The translations under genes were made by a program, and so were the position numbers. A stretch of DNA of 64,000 nucleotides from Sphingomonadaceae bacterium (GTDB taxonomy: Bacteria > Pseudomonadota > Alphaproteobacteria > Sphingomonadales > Sphingomonadaceae): positions 1 to 64,000 of the forward strand of contig CANJQJ010000003.1 of NCBI GenBank assembly GCA_947476425.1. Reading direction: 5' to 3'. Position 1 is the stretch's first letter; each line of letters begins with the position of its first letter. The notes below the pieces were generated by a model. That model saw only the letters and a list, made by a program, of their open reading frames with translations. It did no database searches and had not been told where the DNA came from. Positions 1 through 6,817 of the stretch are shown here, piece by piece.

Positions 1-143
1 ACTTGATCGAAAACCTGTTCGCCAAAATCAAGGACTGGCGGCGCATTCACACCCGATATGATCGCTGCGCCCACACCTTCATGTCCGCCATCGCAATCGC
101 CGCTACCGTCATCTTCTGGTTGTGATCAATGAGTCCTGACCCT
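1..143 (+). mobile_element. Right end of an IS5-type insertion sequence
   Basis: The window opens inside an insertion sequence. The transposase C-terminus ends at 125. The stretch after it (about 129-143, reading GAGTCCTGACCCTAG) looks like the terminal inverted repeat of IS5-family elements, whose ends I remember as GGGTCAGGACTC-like. The left half lies outside the window, so neither the mate repeat nor a target duplication can be checked. The element ends only about 20 bases before the TTG start at 164, so it may have changed that gene's promoter. The exact right boundary is inferred. Confidence 0.6.
3..125 (+). CDS. IS5-family transposase, C-terminal 40 residues (cut by window edge)
   Basis: The frame is open from the window edge and ends at TGA 123-125. 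The 40 residues read LIENLFAKIKDWRRI, then TRYDRCAHTF and a hydrophobic tail ending VIFWL. This is the characteristic end of DDE transposases of the IS5 family (IS427-like group): the NLFAKxKDWR and TRYDxxAxxF blocks surround the last catalytic region. The catalytic Asp residues lie outside the window, so activity cannot be judged. Confidence 0.85.
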   Translation: MIENLFAKIKDWRRIHTRYDRCAHTFMSAIAIAATVIFWL

Positions 144-163
144 AGGCAAGGGGGGTATGGGCG

Positions 164-1390
164 TTGATTGCTGTGTTCGGCGTTGCCGCAGCCTTGATGC
201 AGGCACTCGGTTATCTTCTATATGTCAGGTTGTTCGCCGACCGAGTGATACGTCCCAATGCGGCGAGCTCATTCATGTTCGCCTACGGAACAGCGCTATT
301 GGTGTTGCTCGAATGGAGCAATAACGCCAGTTGGCCGATGCTTGCTCTGCCCGCAACCTGCTCGATGCTTAGTGTCCTGGTTGCGCTCATGTGTCTGCGC
401 AAAGGTGCGACCGAGCCTGTAGACCGCTTCGAAGCATTCACTTTTTCGGCAGATGTCTGGCTTACGATCCTCTGGGCCGCGTTTGCATTTGGATATAGGG
501 ACGTCGCACCCTTTGCCACGGGTTTCCTGATTGCGGGAAACATCACCACGCTCACCTGCTTCTTCCCGGTGCTGCGATCGACCTGGCGCACTCCGGAACG
601 CGAACAGCCCGGTCCCTGGCTCGTATGGACAGCCGCCTATGCGCTGCTTTGCACAGCAACGATCCTCGCTGATCATGGAAACAATCCAGCGCTGCTGATT
701 TATCCAACATTGAGCGTGATTCTGCATGGTTCGATCGCGGCGATGTCGCTTCGCCGCAAACCGCGCCCTTCGTCCTGGGTCGACGCCGAACACTCGATAT
801 ATCTCGCATCAAGCCATATCCACGGCAAAGGAATGTTTGCTGGCCGACGTTTCGAGACGTCAGAGCCACTCTGCAGCCTGTCGGGGCGCGCGATCTTTGG
901 TGCGATAACCGAAGATGGACCCAATTATATCGGGATCGGCCCCGACACGTGGATCGATCCAGTGGCCCCACTCGATTCAATCAATCACAGTTGCATGCCC
1001 AACGCTGCGTTCGGTCCGCGACGGCGACTGCAAGCACTCCGCCTCATTCATCCGGGCGAAGAGATCACCATCGACTATTCGACGACGGAGGCGGATCCCG
1101 ATTGGTGGATGGGATGCGCATGTGGGACAAAGGACTGCCGGGGAACGCTTTATGCAATCCAGCGCAGTTTCGCCGATCGGGACGCTCCCCCTCCAGCCAG
1201 CCCGCTCATGCAATTGGTCTGGCGCCATCAACACATGGCCTGGCGCGTACAAACCAACGAGATCCAGACCCCCGACAGAAAGCAACGACCTGTTCCGTCG
1301 CGGCGATCGATGCCGCCTCGCCGACGCGTCACGGTTTCGATGGATGCTACCTCAAAGGCTCCGCCACCTCGCTTTCGCGGTGGACGCTAA
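164..1390 (+). CDS. Membrane protein fused to a SET-domain methyltransferase
   Basis: This is a 408-residue protein with two parts. Residues 1-195 carry about six or seven hydrophobic segments with no soluble domain I recognise. Residues about 210-335 form a SET domain, the fold of protein-lysine methyltransferases. It has the pseudoknot motif NHSC at 274-277, the DYS motif at 304-306, and a post-SET-like zinc motif CxCGxxxCRG with Cys 318, 320 and 325. An approximately 70-residue basic, proline-rich tail follows. The start is TTG, preceded by a strong GGGGGG Shine-Dalgarno at 150-155. An insertion sequence ends just upstream. A cytoplasmic membrane-anchored SET enzyme is inferred; the target is unknown. 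Confidence 0.75.
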   Translation: MIAVFGVAAALMQALGYLLYVRLFADRVIRPNAASSFMFAYGTALLVLLEWSNNASWPMLALPATCSMLSVLVALMCLRKGATEPVDRFEAFTFSADVWLTILWAAFAFGYRDVAPFATGFLIAGNITTLTCFFPVLRSTWRTPEREQPGPWLVWTAAYALLCTATILADHGNNPALLIYPTLSVILHGSIAAMSLRRKPRPSSWVDAEHSIYLASSHIHGKGMFAGRRFETSEPLCSLSGRAIFGAITEDGPNYIGIGPDTWIDPVAPLDSINHSCMPNAAFGPRRRLQALRLIHPGEEITIDYSTTEADPDWWMGCACGTKDCRGTLYAIQRSFADRDAPPPASPLMQLVWRHQHMAWRVQTNEIQTPDRKQRPVPSRRSMPPRRRVTVSMDATSKAPPPRFRGGR

Positions 1391-1580
1391 GCACCCACAA
1401 TGGCGTTAAACTAATATTATAAGATAAAATTCGCGCGAATCACTAAAAACTTTTCTGTCCGACCAGTCAACACCGCAACGCTAAGTCATTGACCAATATT
1501 GATTTGGTAATGGCTTGTTGACGTCTGTCAATCTGAAGCATTTCCTACCTCGCCATGCTTGGCTCTTGAGGGATGAGGGA

Positions 1581-1793
1581 ATGAACATGTTTAAATCGAT
1601 CATCGGGAAGTTAACGATCGCGGCTTTGACGATTGGTTTTTCGACTTCGCTCGCCGCCGCGCCCTGCAAGGATGCAAAGGGCAAATTCATCAAGTGCCCG
1701 CCACCGGTATCCGCGCCCGCAAAACCCAAGCGCTGCCGCGACGCCAAGGGACATTTTGCAAAGTGCGGAACCCCAGGCGCCAAGCCGGCCTGA
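1581..1793 (+). CDS. Small secreted protein with repeated CKDAKGKFIKC motif
   Basis: A 70-residue protein. The first 25 or so residues form a signal peptide with the cleavage-like sequence SLAAAP. The mature part carries two copies of a Cys-containing motif, PCKDAKGKFIKCP and RCRDAKGHFAKCG, separated by a Pro/Ala linker; each copy could close an internal disulfide. ATG 1581 is chosen over an upstream in-frame ATG at 1515 because it has a GAGGGA Shine-Dalgarno and places the signal peptide at the N-terminus. The function is unknown. Similar small two-motif exported proteins are common hypothetical genes in sphingomonads. Confidence 0.7.
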   Translation: MNMFKSIIGKLTIAALTIGFSTSLAAAPCKDAKGKFIKCPPPVSAPAKPKRCRDAKGHFAKCGTPGAKPA

Positions 1794-1811
1794 TCGCACT
1801 CGCGCAGACTA

Positions 1812-1842
1812 TGCCGGGGGAGCTACACCGCGCCTCCCGGCA
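1812..1842 (+). terminator. Hairpin after the small secreted protein gene
   Basis: TGCCGGG (1812-1818) pairs with CCCGGCA (1836-1842) around an approximately 17-base loop. It lies 19 bases after the stop of the upstream gene. No T-run follows, so it is a weak or rho-assisted terminator candidate at best. Confidence 0.35.
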
Positions 1843-1924
1843 CTCCCCACAATGGCAGTCCGCTTCCAGCGACGATGAAACCGGATGCTGACAAGCCCGG
1901 AAAAGCTCGCTAGATCGCTCGCCG

Positions 1925-2317
1925 ATGGAACGGATTCGAACATCCCAAGCAGCGCGCGGCCTTTTCGCCATCGCCATATTGCTTGCGTTGTTCGTCAGGA
2001 TATTGGCCCCAACAGGGTTCATGCCTGATACGGCATATGACCGCCTGGTCGTCCAGTTATGCCATGGCTCCGAAGTAACCGACGCAACCATCCTGATCGA
2101 CAGGAAAGCACCAACCGACAAAAAATCCTGTCCCGACGGATTTTGCCCGTTTTCTCTATTCTCGATCCACGCACTGCCCATCGCTCCGAGTGCCATTGTC
2201 TCGCGTATCTGGGTGGTTCCGACGCTCGATGTTGCGACATGGCCAATCGCCTTTGCGATCATAAATCAGCTGGCATCGCCGCCACCGCCCGCAATAGGGC
2301 CTCCCGCCGCCAGCTAG
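1925..2317 (+). CDS. DUF2946-like small exported protein
   Basis: A 130-residue protein with an N-terminal hydrophobic segment (about 12-30) followed by APTGFMPD, the APxGxMP signature of DUF2946 proteins. It also has an LCHG motif and a CPDGFCPF segment, and ends in a proline-rich tail. DUF2946 genes are often found beside copper-handling or TonB-dependent outer-membrane genes. Here the next gene is an outer-membrane protein with a CSSCGC metal-ligand-like motif. A role in metal handling is inferred from that context only. Confidence 0.6.
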   Translation: MERIRTSQAARGLFAIAILLALFVRILAPTGFMPDTAYDRLVVQLCHGSEVTDATILIDRKAPTDKKSCPDGFCPFSLFSIHALPIAPSAIVSRIWVVPTLDVATWPIAFAIINQLASPPPPAIGPPAAS

Positions 2318-2440
2318 GCCCTTACTGCATCGGTCATAAGGCGCCTGTGCGCTCAGACTGGTGGGTATGATTACCAACGCATCGGACGGCCATGACCGAG
2401 CCGATACACCCTATTTGTCCTTTCGAATGGAATTCGAAAC

Positions 2441-3403
2441 ATGAAGAATTGCTTATGGGCATGTGCCGCCGCCATTGTGGCGAGCGTAGCCACTCCCGCA
2501 CTGGCCTGCTCGAGCTGCGGCTGCAATCTCACATCCGATTGGCTTTCCCAGGGCCTTGTCGCGCTGCCCGGAACGATTGTCGGCCTGCGCTACGATTTCG
2601 TCCCGCAAACCCAGCTTCGCAGCGGTGGAGATGTGGTGGATCGCTCGGCGATTGCGCTTCCAACCGATCGCGAGATCGAACGCCATACCTATAATCACTA
2701 CCTGAACCTGACCGTCGACCACGCCCTGAATTCATCATGGGCGCTCGGTTTTCAGTTACCGTTCGCGTATCGCCCTCACCAGACGATAGCCGAGGACACG
2801 ACCGAAATCAGTTCATCGCGCACCGGGGGGATTGGCGATGTGCGCGCGACTGTCCGCTACCAGGGTTTTGGTGGCTTTGGCGGCTCCAGCATCACTGGCA
2901 TTCAGTTGGGCCTTAAATTGCCTACGGGAGGTACCCACCAGAAATTTCGATCCGGCCCCGAAGCAGGAGAGCAGGTAGATCGAGGTCTGCAAAACGGCAC
3001 CGGAACGCTCGATGCAATCGTTGGTGCTTACCACTTTGGCAAGCTGACGGGTGCGTTCGACTATATCCTGCAAGTCCAGGCCGATATCCCGCTCACAAGC
3101 AGGAACGAGTTTCGCCCGGGGATTGCCGGCACGGCATCGATCGGCCTCAACTATACAGGACTGAAAGCGATCACGCCTCAACTCCAGCTCAATTTCCGCA
3201 TGGCGGGCAAGGATCATGGGGCGGAGGCCGATACGCCGAACAGCGGAGGGGAGCAGCTTTATCTAGCCCCAGGAATGAGCGCACCGGTCAGCAAACGGCT
3301 TTCCGCGTTCGCTTTCGCTCAGCTGCCCCTTTACTACAACGTCAACGGCTATCAGCTTGTCCCGAAATACACCTTGTCCTTCGGTCTCCAGTACAAGCTC
3401 TAG
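2441..3403 (+). CDS. Outer-membrane beta-barrel protein with N-terminal CSSCGC motif
   Basis: A 320-residue protein with a signal peptide (1-22, ending PALA) and a mature N-terminus CSSCGCNL. The remainder alternates short amphipathic strands with Gly/Asn turns and ends in an aromatic-rich strand with a hydrophobic last residue (SFGLQYKL), typical of outer-membrane barrels. The family is usually annotated simply as transporter. The Cys cluster directly after the signal peptide could bind a metal or be lipidated. It probably works with the preceding DUF2946-like gene. The substrate is not identifiable. Confidence 0.6.
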   Translation: MKNCLWACAAAIVASVATPALACSSCGCNLTSDWLSQGLVALPGTIVGLRYDFVPQTQLRSGGDVVDRSAIALPTDREIERHTYNHYLNLTVDHALNSSWALGFQLPFAYRPHQTIAEDTTEISSSRTGGIGDVRATVRYQGFGGFGGSSITGIQLGLKLPTGGTHQKFRSGPEAGEQVDRGLQNGTGTLDAIVGAYHFGKLTGAFDYILQVQADIPLTSRNEFRPGIAGTASIGLNYTGLKAITPQLQLNFRMAGKDHGAEADTPNSGGEQLYLAPGMSAPVSKRLSAFAFAQLPLYYNVNGYQLVPKYTLSFGLQYKL

Positions 3404-3415
3404 TAGATCCCTCCG

Positions 3416-3446
3416 GGGCCTGCTTCAGCGCACCTGGGGCAGGCCC
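3416..3446. terminator. Bidirectional hairpin terminator between convergent genes
   Basis: GGGCCTGC (3416-3423) and GCAGGCCC (3439-3446) form a perfect 8-bp stem. It sits between the stop of the outer-membrane gene and the stop of the convergent SnoaL-like gene, whose last bases it overlaps. Its placement fits a shared terminator; no long T-run is present. Confidence 0.5.
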
Positions 3447-3955
3447 TATGCCTCGCGCATTGCTTCGCCGATCGCTCCGCCGACAAAACTGAAGGTCGCT
3501 TCATGGAAAAGCGGAGCGCGCGATTGCGGCTCGCCGCGCACGGCAGGATCATCGATCAAGCGCCAGGCATGAAGCGTATCGCCGAATTCCTTATATTCCA
3601 CGATCAGGCCGTCACGAAGTCGCATCTGAAAGATATAGACATTGCGATAATCCTGCCCGCCGACCAGCTTGGCGCTGCTTTGAGCCTCGAACCAGACTCG
3701 GTCACCTTCGCTTACCATCGCACCAACTTCGAACCGGATAGGACCGTCGAGGGGCAGGATCATTGTCTGCCGAAAGAAGCCATCGACATCCATCCAGCCG
3801 CAAAACGGCATATCGCCAACTATGAGGATCGCGCAGTCCGGCGCGAACAAGGATCGCGACGCGACGGCGTCCCCAGCGACGCTGGCCGCCACCCAACGCA
3901 ACGCAATATCCTTATTGCCTTGAATGTCGCTTTCGGAATCTACATTGTCTTGCAT
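3446..3955 (-). CDS. SnoaL-like (NTF2-fold) polyketide-cyclase/isomerase family protein
   Basis: A 169-residue protein with the SnoaL_2/NTF2 pattern: an N-terminal helix with DIALRWVAA, a conserved FAPDCAILIVGDMPFCGWMD segment, then strands with VWFEAQSS and FQMRLRDGLIVEYKEFGD, ending DTLHAWRL. The family includes steroid delta-isomerase-like and scytalone-dehydratase-like enzymes. They are usually small cytosolic proteins acting on ring substrates through acid-base residues in a cone-shaped pocket. It lies downstream, on the same strand, of an EthD-domain gene. It is one of six stand-alone proteins of this fold in the window. The substrate is unknown. Confidence 0.7.
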   Translation of the reverse strand: MQDNVDSESDIQGNKDIALRWVAASVAGDAVASRSLFAPDCAILIVGDMPFCGWMDVDGFFRQTMILPLDGPIRFEVGAMVSEGDRVWFEAQSSAKLVGGQDYRNVYIFQMRLRDGLIVEYKEFGDTLHAWRLIDDPAVRGEPQSRAPLFHEATFSFVGGAIGEAMREA

Positions 3956-4009
3956 TGGCAGGATCCTTTTCGCCCGAAAACCGGCTTCACGCCACGCCCA
4001 ATATGGGTT

Positions 4010-4726
4010 TCACGGCATTGTGCCGAACAACAATGTCTCCCGAGCGGCGATTGAGACCACCGCCCCGGGTTCCGTGCCCATATTCCGCTCATCCACTTCC
4101 ATCGGACCCATGATCTCCGGATTTCGGTAAATGCTGGCCGCGGTCGGGTAGGAATCGAAAAAAACGATCGAGGCACCGTCATAATCAAAACGGCTGTTCC
4201 GTTCGTGATATTCTTCCAGGGTGTGATTCTGGGAATATTTCAGGAAAGCCTGGAATGCGTTCATCTCGCGACCAAGATCCGCATGCGGGCCATACCAGTG
4301 GTCAAAAACCTGACGTCGAGTCATATCGAACACAATGCGGAAAAATCCGAAAACCTTGACCGCGTCGATATCATTGGGCCGGTCGTACATGATCAATTCT
4401 CGCACGATCACATTTGCACTTTCGGCAATCTTGTCAGCGGCATTGTCGATGAGCGGGATCAGGCAATCCTGTACGGCAGCGGTCGCGCTTGTCTCATCCG
4501 GAAAGTAGGTCTCAAGGATGACGGACCAGTCATGCCCGTCAACGTTGCACATAGCCCCTTCGCGGTAATTCATCTCCTCGATCCTGTTGAAGACGGCCGC
4601 AATCGCCTGCGCTCCGGTCCCCGTCTCGCGGAGTTTGGGGACAAATTCGTTACGAACGAACTGGTCGAATTGTCCGGATTCCTGGTCGGGCGCCTTGCGC
4701 AACAACGTAAAGATTTTAATTGCCAT
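4010..4726 (-). CDS. EthD-domain protein
   Basis: A 238-residue protein built from two ferredoxin-like (dimeric alpha/beta barrel) halves. The first begins with KIFTLLRKAPDQESGQFDQF. The second holds the EthD signature: VFGFFRIVFDMTRRQVFDHWYGPHADLGREM, then KYSQNHTLEEYH. EthD-family proteins are small accessory or enzymatic proteins of xenobiotic pathways. It lies 54 bases upstream of the SnoaL-like gene and probably forms a two-gene operon with it. A paralogue lies at 17044-17769. Confidence 0.75.
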   Translation of the reverse strand: MAIKIFTLLRKAPDQESGQFDQFVRNEFVPKLRETGTGAQAIAAVFNRIEEMNYREGAMCNVDGHDWSVILETYFPDETSATAAVQDCLIPLIDNAADKIAESANVIVRELIMYDRPNDIDAVKVFGFFRIVFDMTRRQVFDHWYGPHADLGREMNAFQAFLKYSQNHTLEEYHERNSRFDYDGASIVFFDSYPTAASIYRNPEIMGPMEVDERNMGTEPGAVVSIAARETLLFGTMP

Positions 4727-4972
4727 CAGATCCCATCCTTGCGTCCTCGGTGATCAGGCTTGCCAGTTCCGATGTGGGACCGAAAATAGCCGGCGGCAAT
4801 GTCCTTTTGACGAACCGAAGTTTTACGGCTTCTCCAAAACTCTTTGTGAATGCCACCCCAAATAAGCGTTGCGACGATCCAAATCCGCTCTCAGATGATA
4901 TCAAGCGGAAGCGCATGGCCATACGGTCTTCTGAGTGGCGCGGTCCGGCAAAAAATATTTGGGAGAGACTGG

Positions 4973-5518
4973 ATGAAAGAAGCCAATAGACAGATTCTCG
5001 CAGTCCTCGACGCGAAAGACCAGATCCGCGATCTCGTCATGGCGTACTCCCGGGCGATCGATCGCAAGGATTTCGACATGCTCGAAACGCTGTATCATCC
5101 CGGGGCCGGTGACGAGCACGGCTGCAACCCGACCGGTACGGCGGGAGAGTTTTTCGCAGTGCTGCGCGCCTCATGCGGCCCTGCGACCACGCTCCATCAT
5201 AATATCACCAACCATTACATAAAGGTCGACGGGGACAAAGCCGAGGGCGAGGCCTATCTGATGGGCTACCATGTGATCGAAGGTGAGGACGGCAAGCCAT
5301 ATGCGTTCCTCCTGGGCGCGCGCTATCTTGACCGCTACGAACGCCGCGATGGCGTTTGGAAATTCGCTCATCGTCGTGTGGCCGCCGACTGGGTCAAGCA
5401 TTTCGACGCTGAACATGTTGGGGACGCGCCTGAAGTTGCGGGAATGGCTCACGGCCAAAGCAGCGGCGGCGACACTGGTTATGAATTCCTTTCGCTGTTC
5501 CGACGCGGAGAACGATAA
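4973..5518 (+). CDS. SnoaL-like (NTF2-fold) protein
   Basis: A 181-residue protein with an SnoaL_4 pattern: KDQIRDLVMAYSRAIDRKDFDML, TLYHPGAGDEHG, an HHNITNHYI strand, and YLDRYERRDGVWKFAHRRVAADW. The Asp/His content of the pocket resembles ring-hydroxylating dioxygenase beta subunits and bile-acid 7-alpha-dehydratase-type proteins. The chosen ATG 4973 has GGGAGAG five bases upstream; the in-frame ATG at 4850 has none and adds a low-complexity leader. It is divergent from the EthD gene. Whether it acts as dehydratase or isomerase cannot be decided. Confidence 0.75.
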   Translation: MKEANRQILAVLDAKDQIRDLVMAYSRAIDRKDFDMLETLYHPGAGDEHGCNPTGTAGEFFAVLRASCGPATTLHHNITNHYIKVDGDKAEGEAYLMGYHVIEGEDGKPYAFLLGARYLDRYERRDGVWKFAHRRVAADWVKHFDAEHVGDAPEVAGMAHGQSSGGDTGYEFLSLFRRGER

Positions 5519-5570
5519 GTCATCGGGGTCCTGTTCGAGCAATGCGATCTGATTGCTCGGCACGGGATTT

Positions 5571-5846
5571 CTAGGATCGACCAAAGGCCTTGCGGAGCGC
5601 GTCCTTGGCGGCTTCCAGTGTACGGCGACGGTCTTGGGGAAGATCGTCTCCCGCACGATTTATATAGAATGTCAGCATCGACATGGCTGACTGGAAAGCC
5701 GATCCCCTGCGTCGCCTACTCTGCTCCGCCGAGCGCTTGAGCGATTCTGCAATTTGCGCGGGATCATCGAGGGCGAATACCCCCTGCTTGAGATCCACAG
5801 CATCGGATTTTTCAGTCACACGCTGTGACCATCGACGAATAGTCAT
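5571..5846 (-). CDS. DUF3175 family protein
   Basis: A 91-residue soluble protein matching the DUF3175 layout almost end to end: RRWSQRVTEKSDAVDL, GVFALDDPAQIAESLKRSAE, a basic RRRR patch, and SAMSMLTFYINRAG followed by LEAAKDALRKAF. The family is conserved in alphaproteobacteria and soil bacteria with no known function; it is often seen among stress genes. It is divergent from the lipoprotein at 5967. A TGAAC-N16-CGTT box lies immediately upstream, but too close to the start to be a convincing promoter. Confidence 0.8.
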   Translation of the reverse strand: MTIRRWSQRVTEKSDAVDLKQGVFALDDPAQIAESLKRSAEQSRRRRGSAFQSAMSMLTFYINRAGDDLPQDRRRTLEAAKDALRKAFGRS

Positions 5847-5913
5847 TCCCCTTCAACGAGCATAATCGTCTAATGTTCATCAGCCTTTGCTCCGGCCCTC
5901 CACTGCGTTTGCT

Positions 5914-5938
5914 GGACCCCATGGGCGCTTGAATCGTT
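5914..5938 (+). promoter_or_regulatory. EcfG-like general-stress promoter candidate
   Basis: GGACC (5914-5918), 16 bases, then CGTT (5935-5938). This is one mismatch from the alphaproteobacterial general-stress sigma (EcfG) consensus GGAAC-N16/17-CGTT. The -10 box lies 28 bases before the lipoprotein start at 5967, a suitable distance. Confidence 0.4.
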
Positions 5939-5966
5939 GATTCCTTCAGCTTCTTCTGGAGGAATT

Positions 5967-6332
5967 ATGAAACGCTCATTGATCGTGCTGTGCGCCACGC
6001 TAAGCGCGCTCCCACTGGCCGCCTGCTCGGAAGGCTATGGCTATGGCGGTGGAATATATGCCGGCGGACCTTACGCTTATGATGGATTCTACGACGACTA
6101 TTACGGTCCAATCTACGATGGCTATTGGGGCACCGACGGCATTTTCTATTACCGCAGCGGCGCTCATGACCGTCATTTCCATCGAGGCGACAACCGCCAC
6201 TTCATGCGCCAAGGTGCGGCGGGATCGAACTTCCACCAATTCCATGGCGCCATGACGCCGGAACAAGGCACGCGCATGCCTCATTTCAACGGGAATGGAG
6301 AAAATACAGATCGCGCACATCGACGGCATTGA
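5967..6332 (+). CDS. Small Gly/Tyr- and His-rich lipoprotein
   Basis: A 121-residue protein with a lipoprotein signal peptide: MKR, a hydrophobic core, then the lipobox LAAC with the lipidated Cys at about 18. The mature part is rich in Tyr, Gly and Asp at first (GYGYGGGIYAGG) and in His, Arg, Phe and Asn towards the end, with several HFHRG/HFMRQ-type stretches. ATG 5967 has a textbook GGAGGA Shine-Dalgarno. Similar low-complexity lipoproteins are common in sphingomonads; function unknown. An EcfG-like promoter candidate lies upstream, suggesting envelope-stress expression. Confidence 0.7.
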   Translation: MKRSLIVLCATLSALPLAACSEGYGYGGGIYAGGPYAYDGFYDDYYGPIYDGYWGTDGIFYYRSGAHDRHFHRGDNRHFMRQGAAGSNFHQFHGAMTPEQGTRMPHFNGNGENTDRAHRRH

Positions 6333-6338
6333 TGGCAA

Positions 6339-6363
6339 GAAACCAAGAACCGTCCGACCCGTT
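6339..6363 (+). promoter_or_regulatory. EcfG-like general-stress promoter candidate
   Basis: GAAAC (6339-6343), 16 bases, CGTT (6360-6363). This is one mismatch from GGAAC-N16-CGTT, with the -10 box 35 bases before the GTG at 6399. It is one of three such candidates in front of small genes (see also 5914 and 48723). Confidence 0.35.
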
Positions 6364-6398
6364 TAGCCTGCTCGTTCGATCTCATGATGGAGAGACAC

Positions 6399-6587
6399 GT
6401 GGCTAAGGTTCAAGGCGAAGGCGATTATGATGCGGCGTGCGAATATGACGCGAAGGTGACCGAGCATGCGCGCGACAAATCCAAGGTAAAGGCTGAGGCC
6501 GAGGCCGCAAAGAAGGCGGTCGAGGGCGCTGAACGCGGCGAACTCGAAAAGGCCGAAGAGAAAGGTCGATCTCGAGCCCGAAAATAG
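6399..6587 (+). CDS. Small charged coiled-coil-like protein
   Basis: A 62-residue soluble protein starting VAKVQGEGDYDAACEYD, followed by an Ala/Glu/Lys-rich helix (KVKAEAEAAKKAVEGAERGE) and a basic end. GTG 6399 is preferred because GGAGAG lies at 6389-6394; ATG 6384 and 6387 are upstream alternatives in the same frame with no ribosome site. The GEGDYxAAxxYD opening is seen in small conserved sphingomonad proteins of unknown function. It has the composition of a helical stress-protectant type protein, which is inference. Confidence 0.55.
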   Translation: MAKVQGEGDYDAACEYDAKVTEHARDKSKVKAEAEAAKKAVEGAERGELEKAEEKGRSRARK

Positions 6588-6607
6588 GTTGGCTAGCATT
6601 GGCACGC

Positions 6608-6627
6608 TGCCACGGTTTTACGTGGCA
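6608..6627 (+). terminator. Hairpin after the small charged protein gene
   Basis: A perfect 7-bp stem TGCCACG / CGTGGCA with a 6-base loop (GTTTTA), 20 bases downstream of the stop at 6587. No T-run follows. The rest of 6628-6817 shows no gene; a weaker inverted repeat, ACCGG...CCGGT, lies at about 6740-6757, and promoter elements for the Mo-enzyme operon probably lie in this stretch. Confidence 0.4.
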
Positions 6628-6817
6628 TCCAAAGAATTTCGATTGACGCCCGATGATTGGGCCTATCAACTTGACTGCCCTGATCTCCAATAATGGCGAT
6701 GGGGCGGTCGTGGGTGAATCTCGCGACATGATCGTTGAGACCGGGCTTCGAGCCGGTTTGAGAAACTGAGGCGGCATTTTGCGGCTCAGTAATGCAACGA
6801 ATTTTCGGGAGAGCGTG

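Noticed and set aside
5855-5879. TGAAC-N16-CGTT upstream of the DUF3175 gene as a promoter
   Set aside because: The -10 box ends only 8 bases before the ATG, which leaves no room for a transcription start and ribosome site. Treated as a likely chance match.
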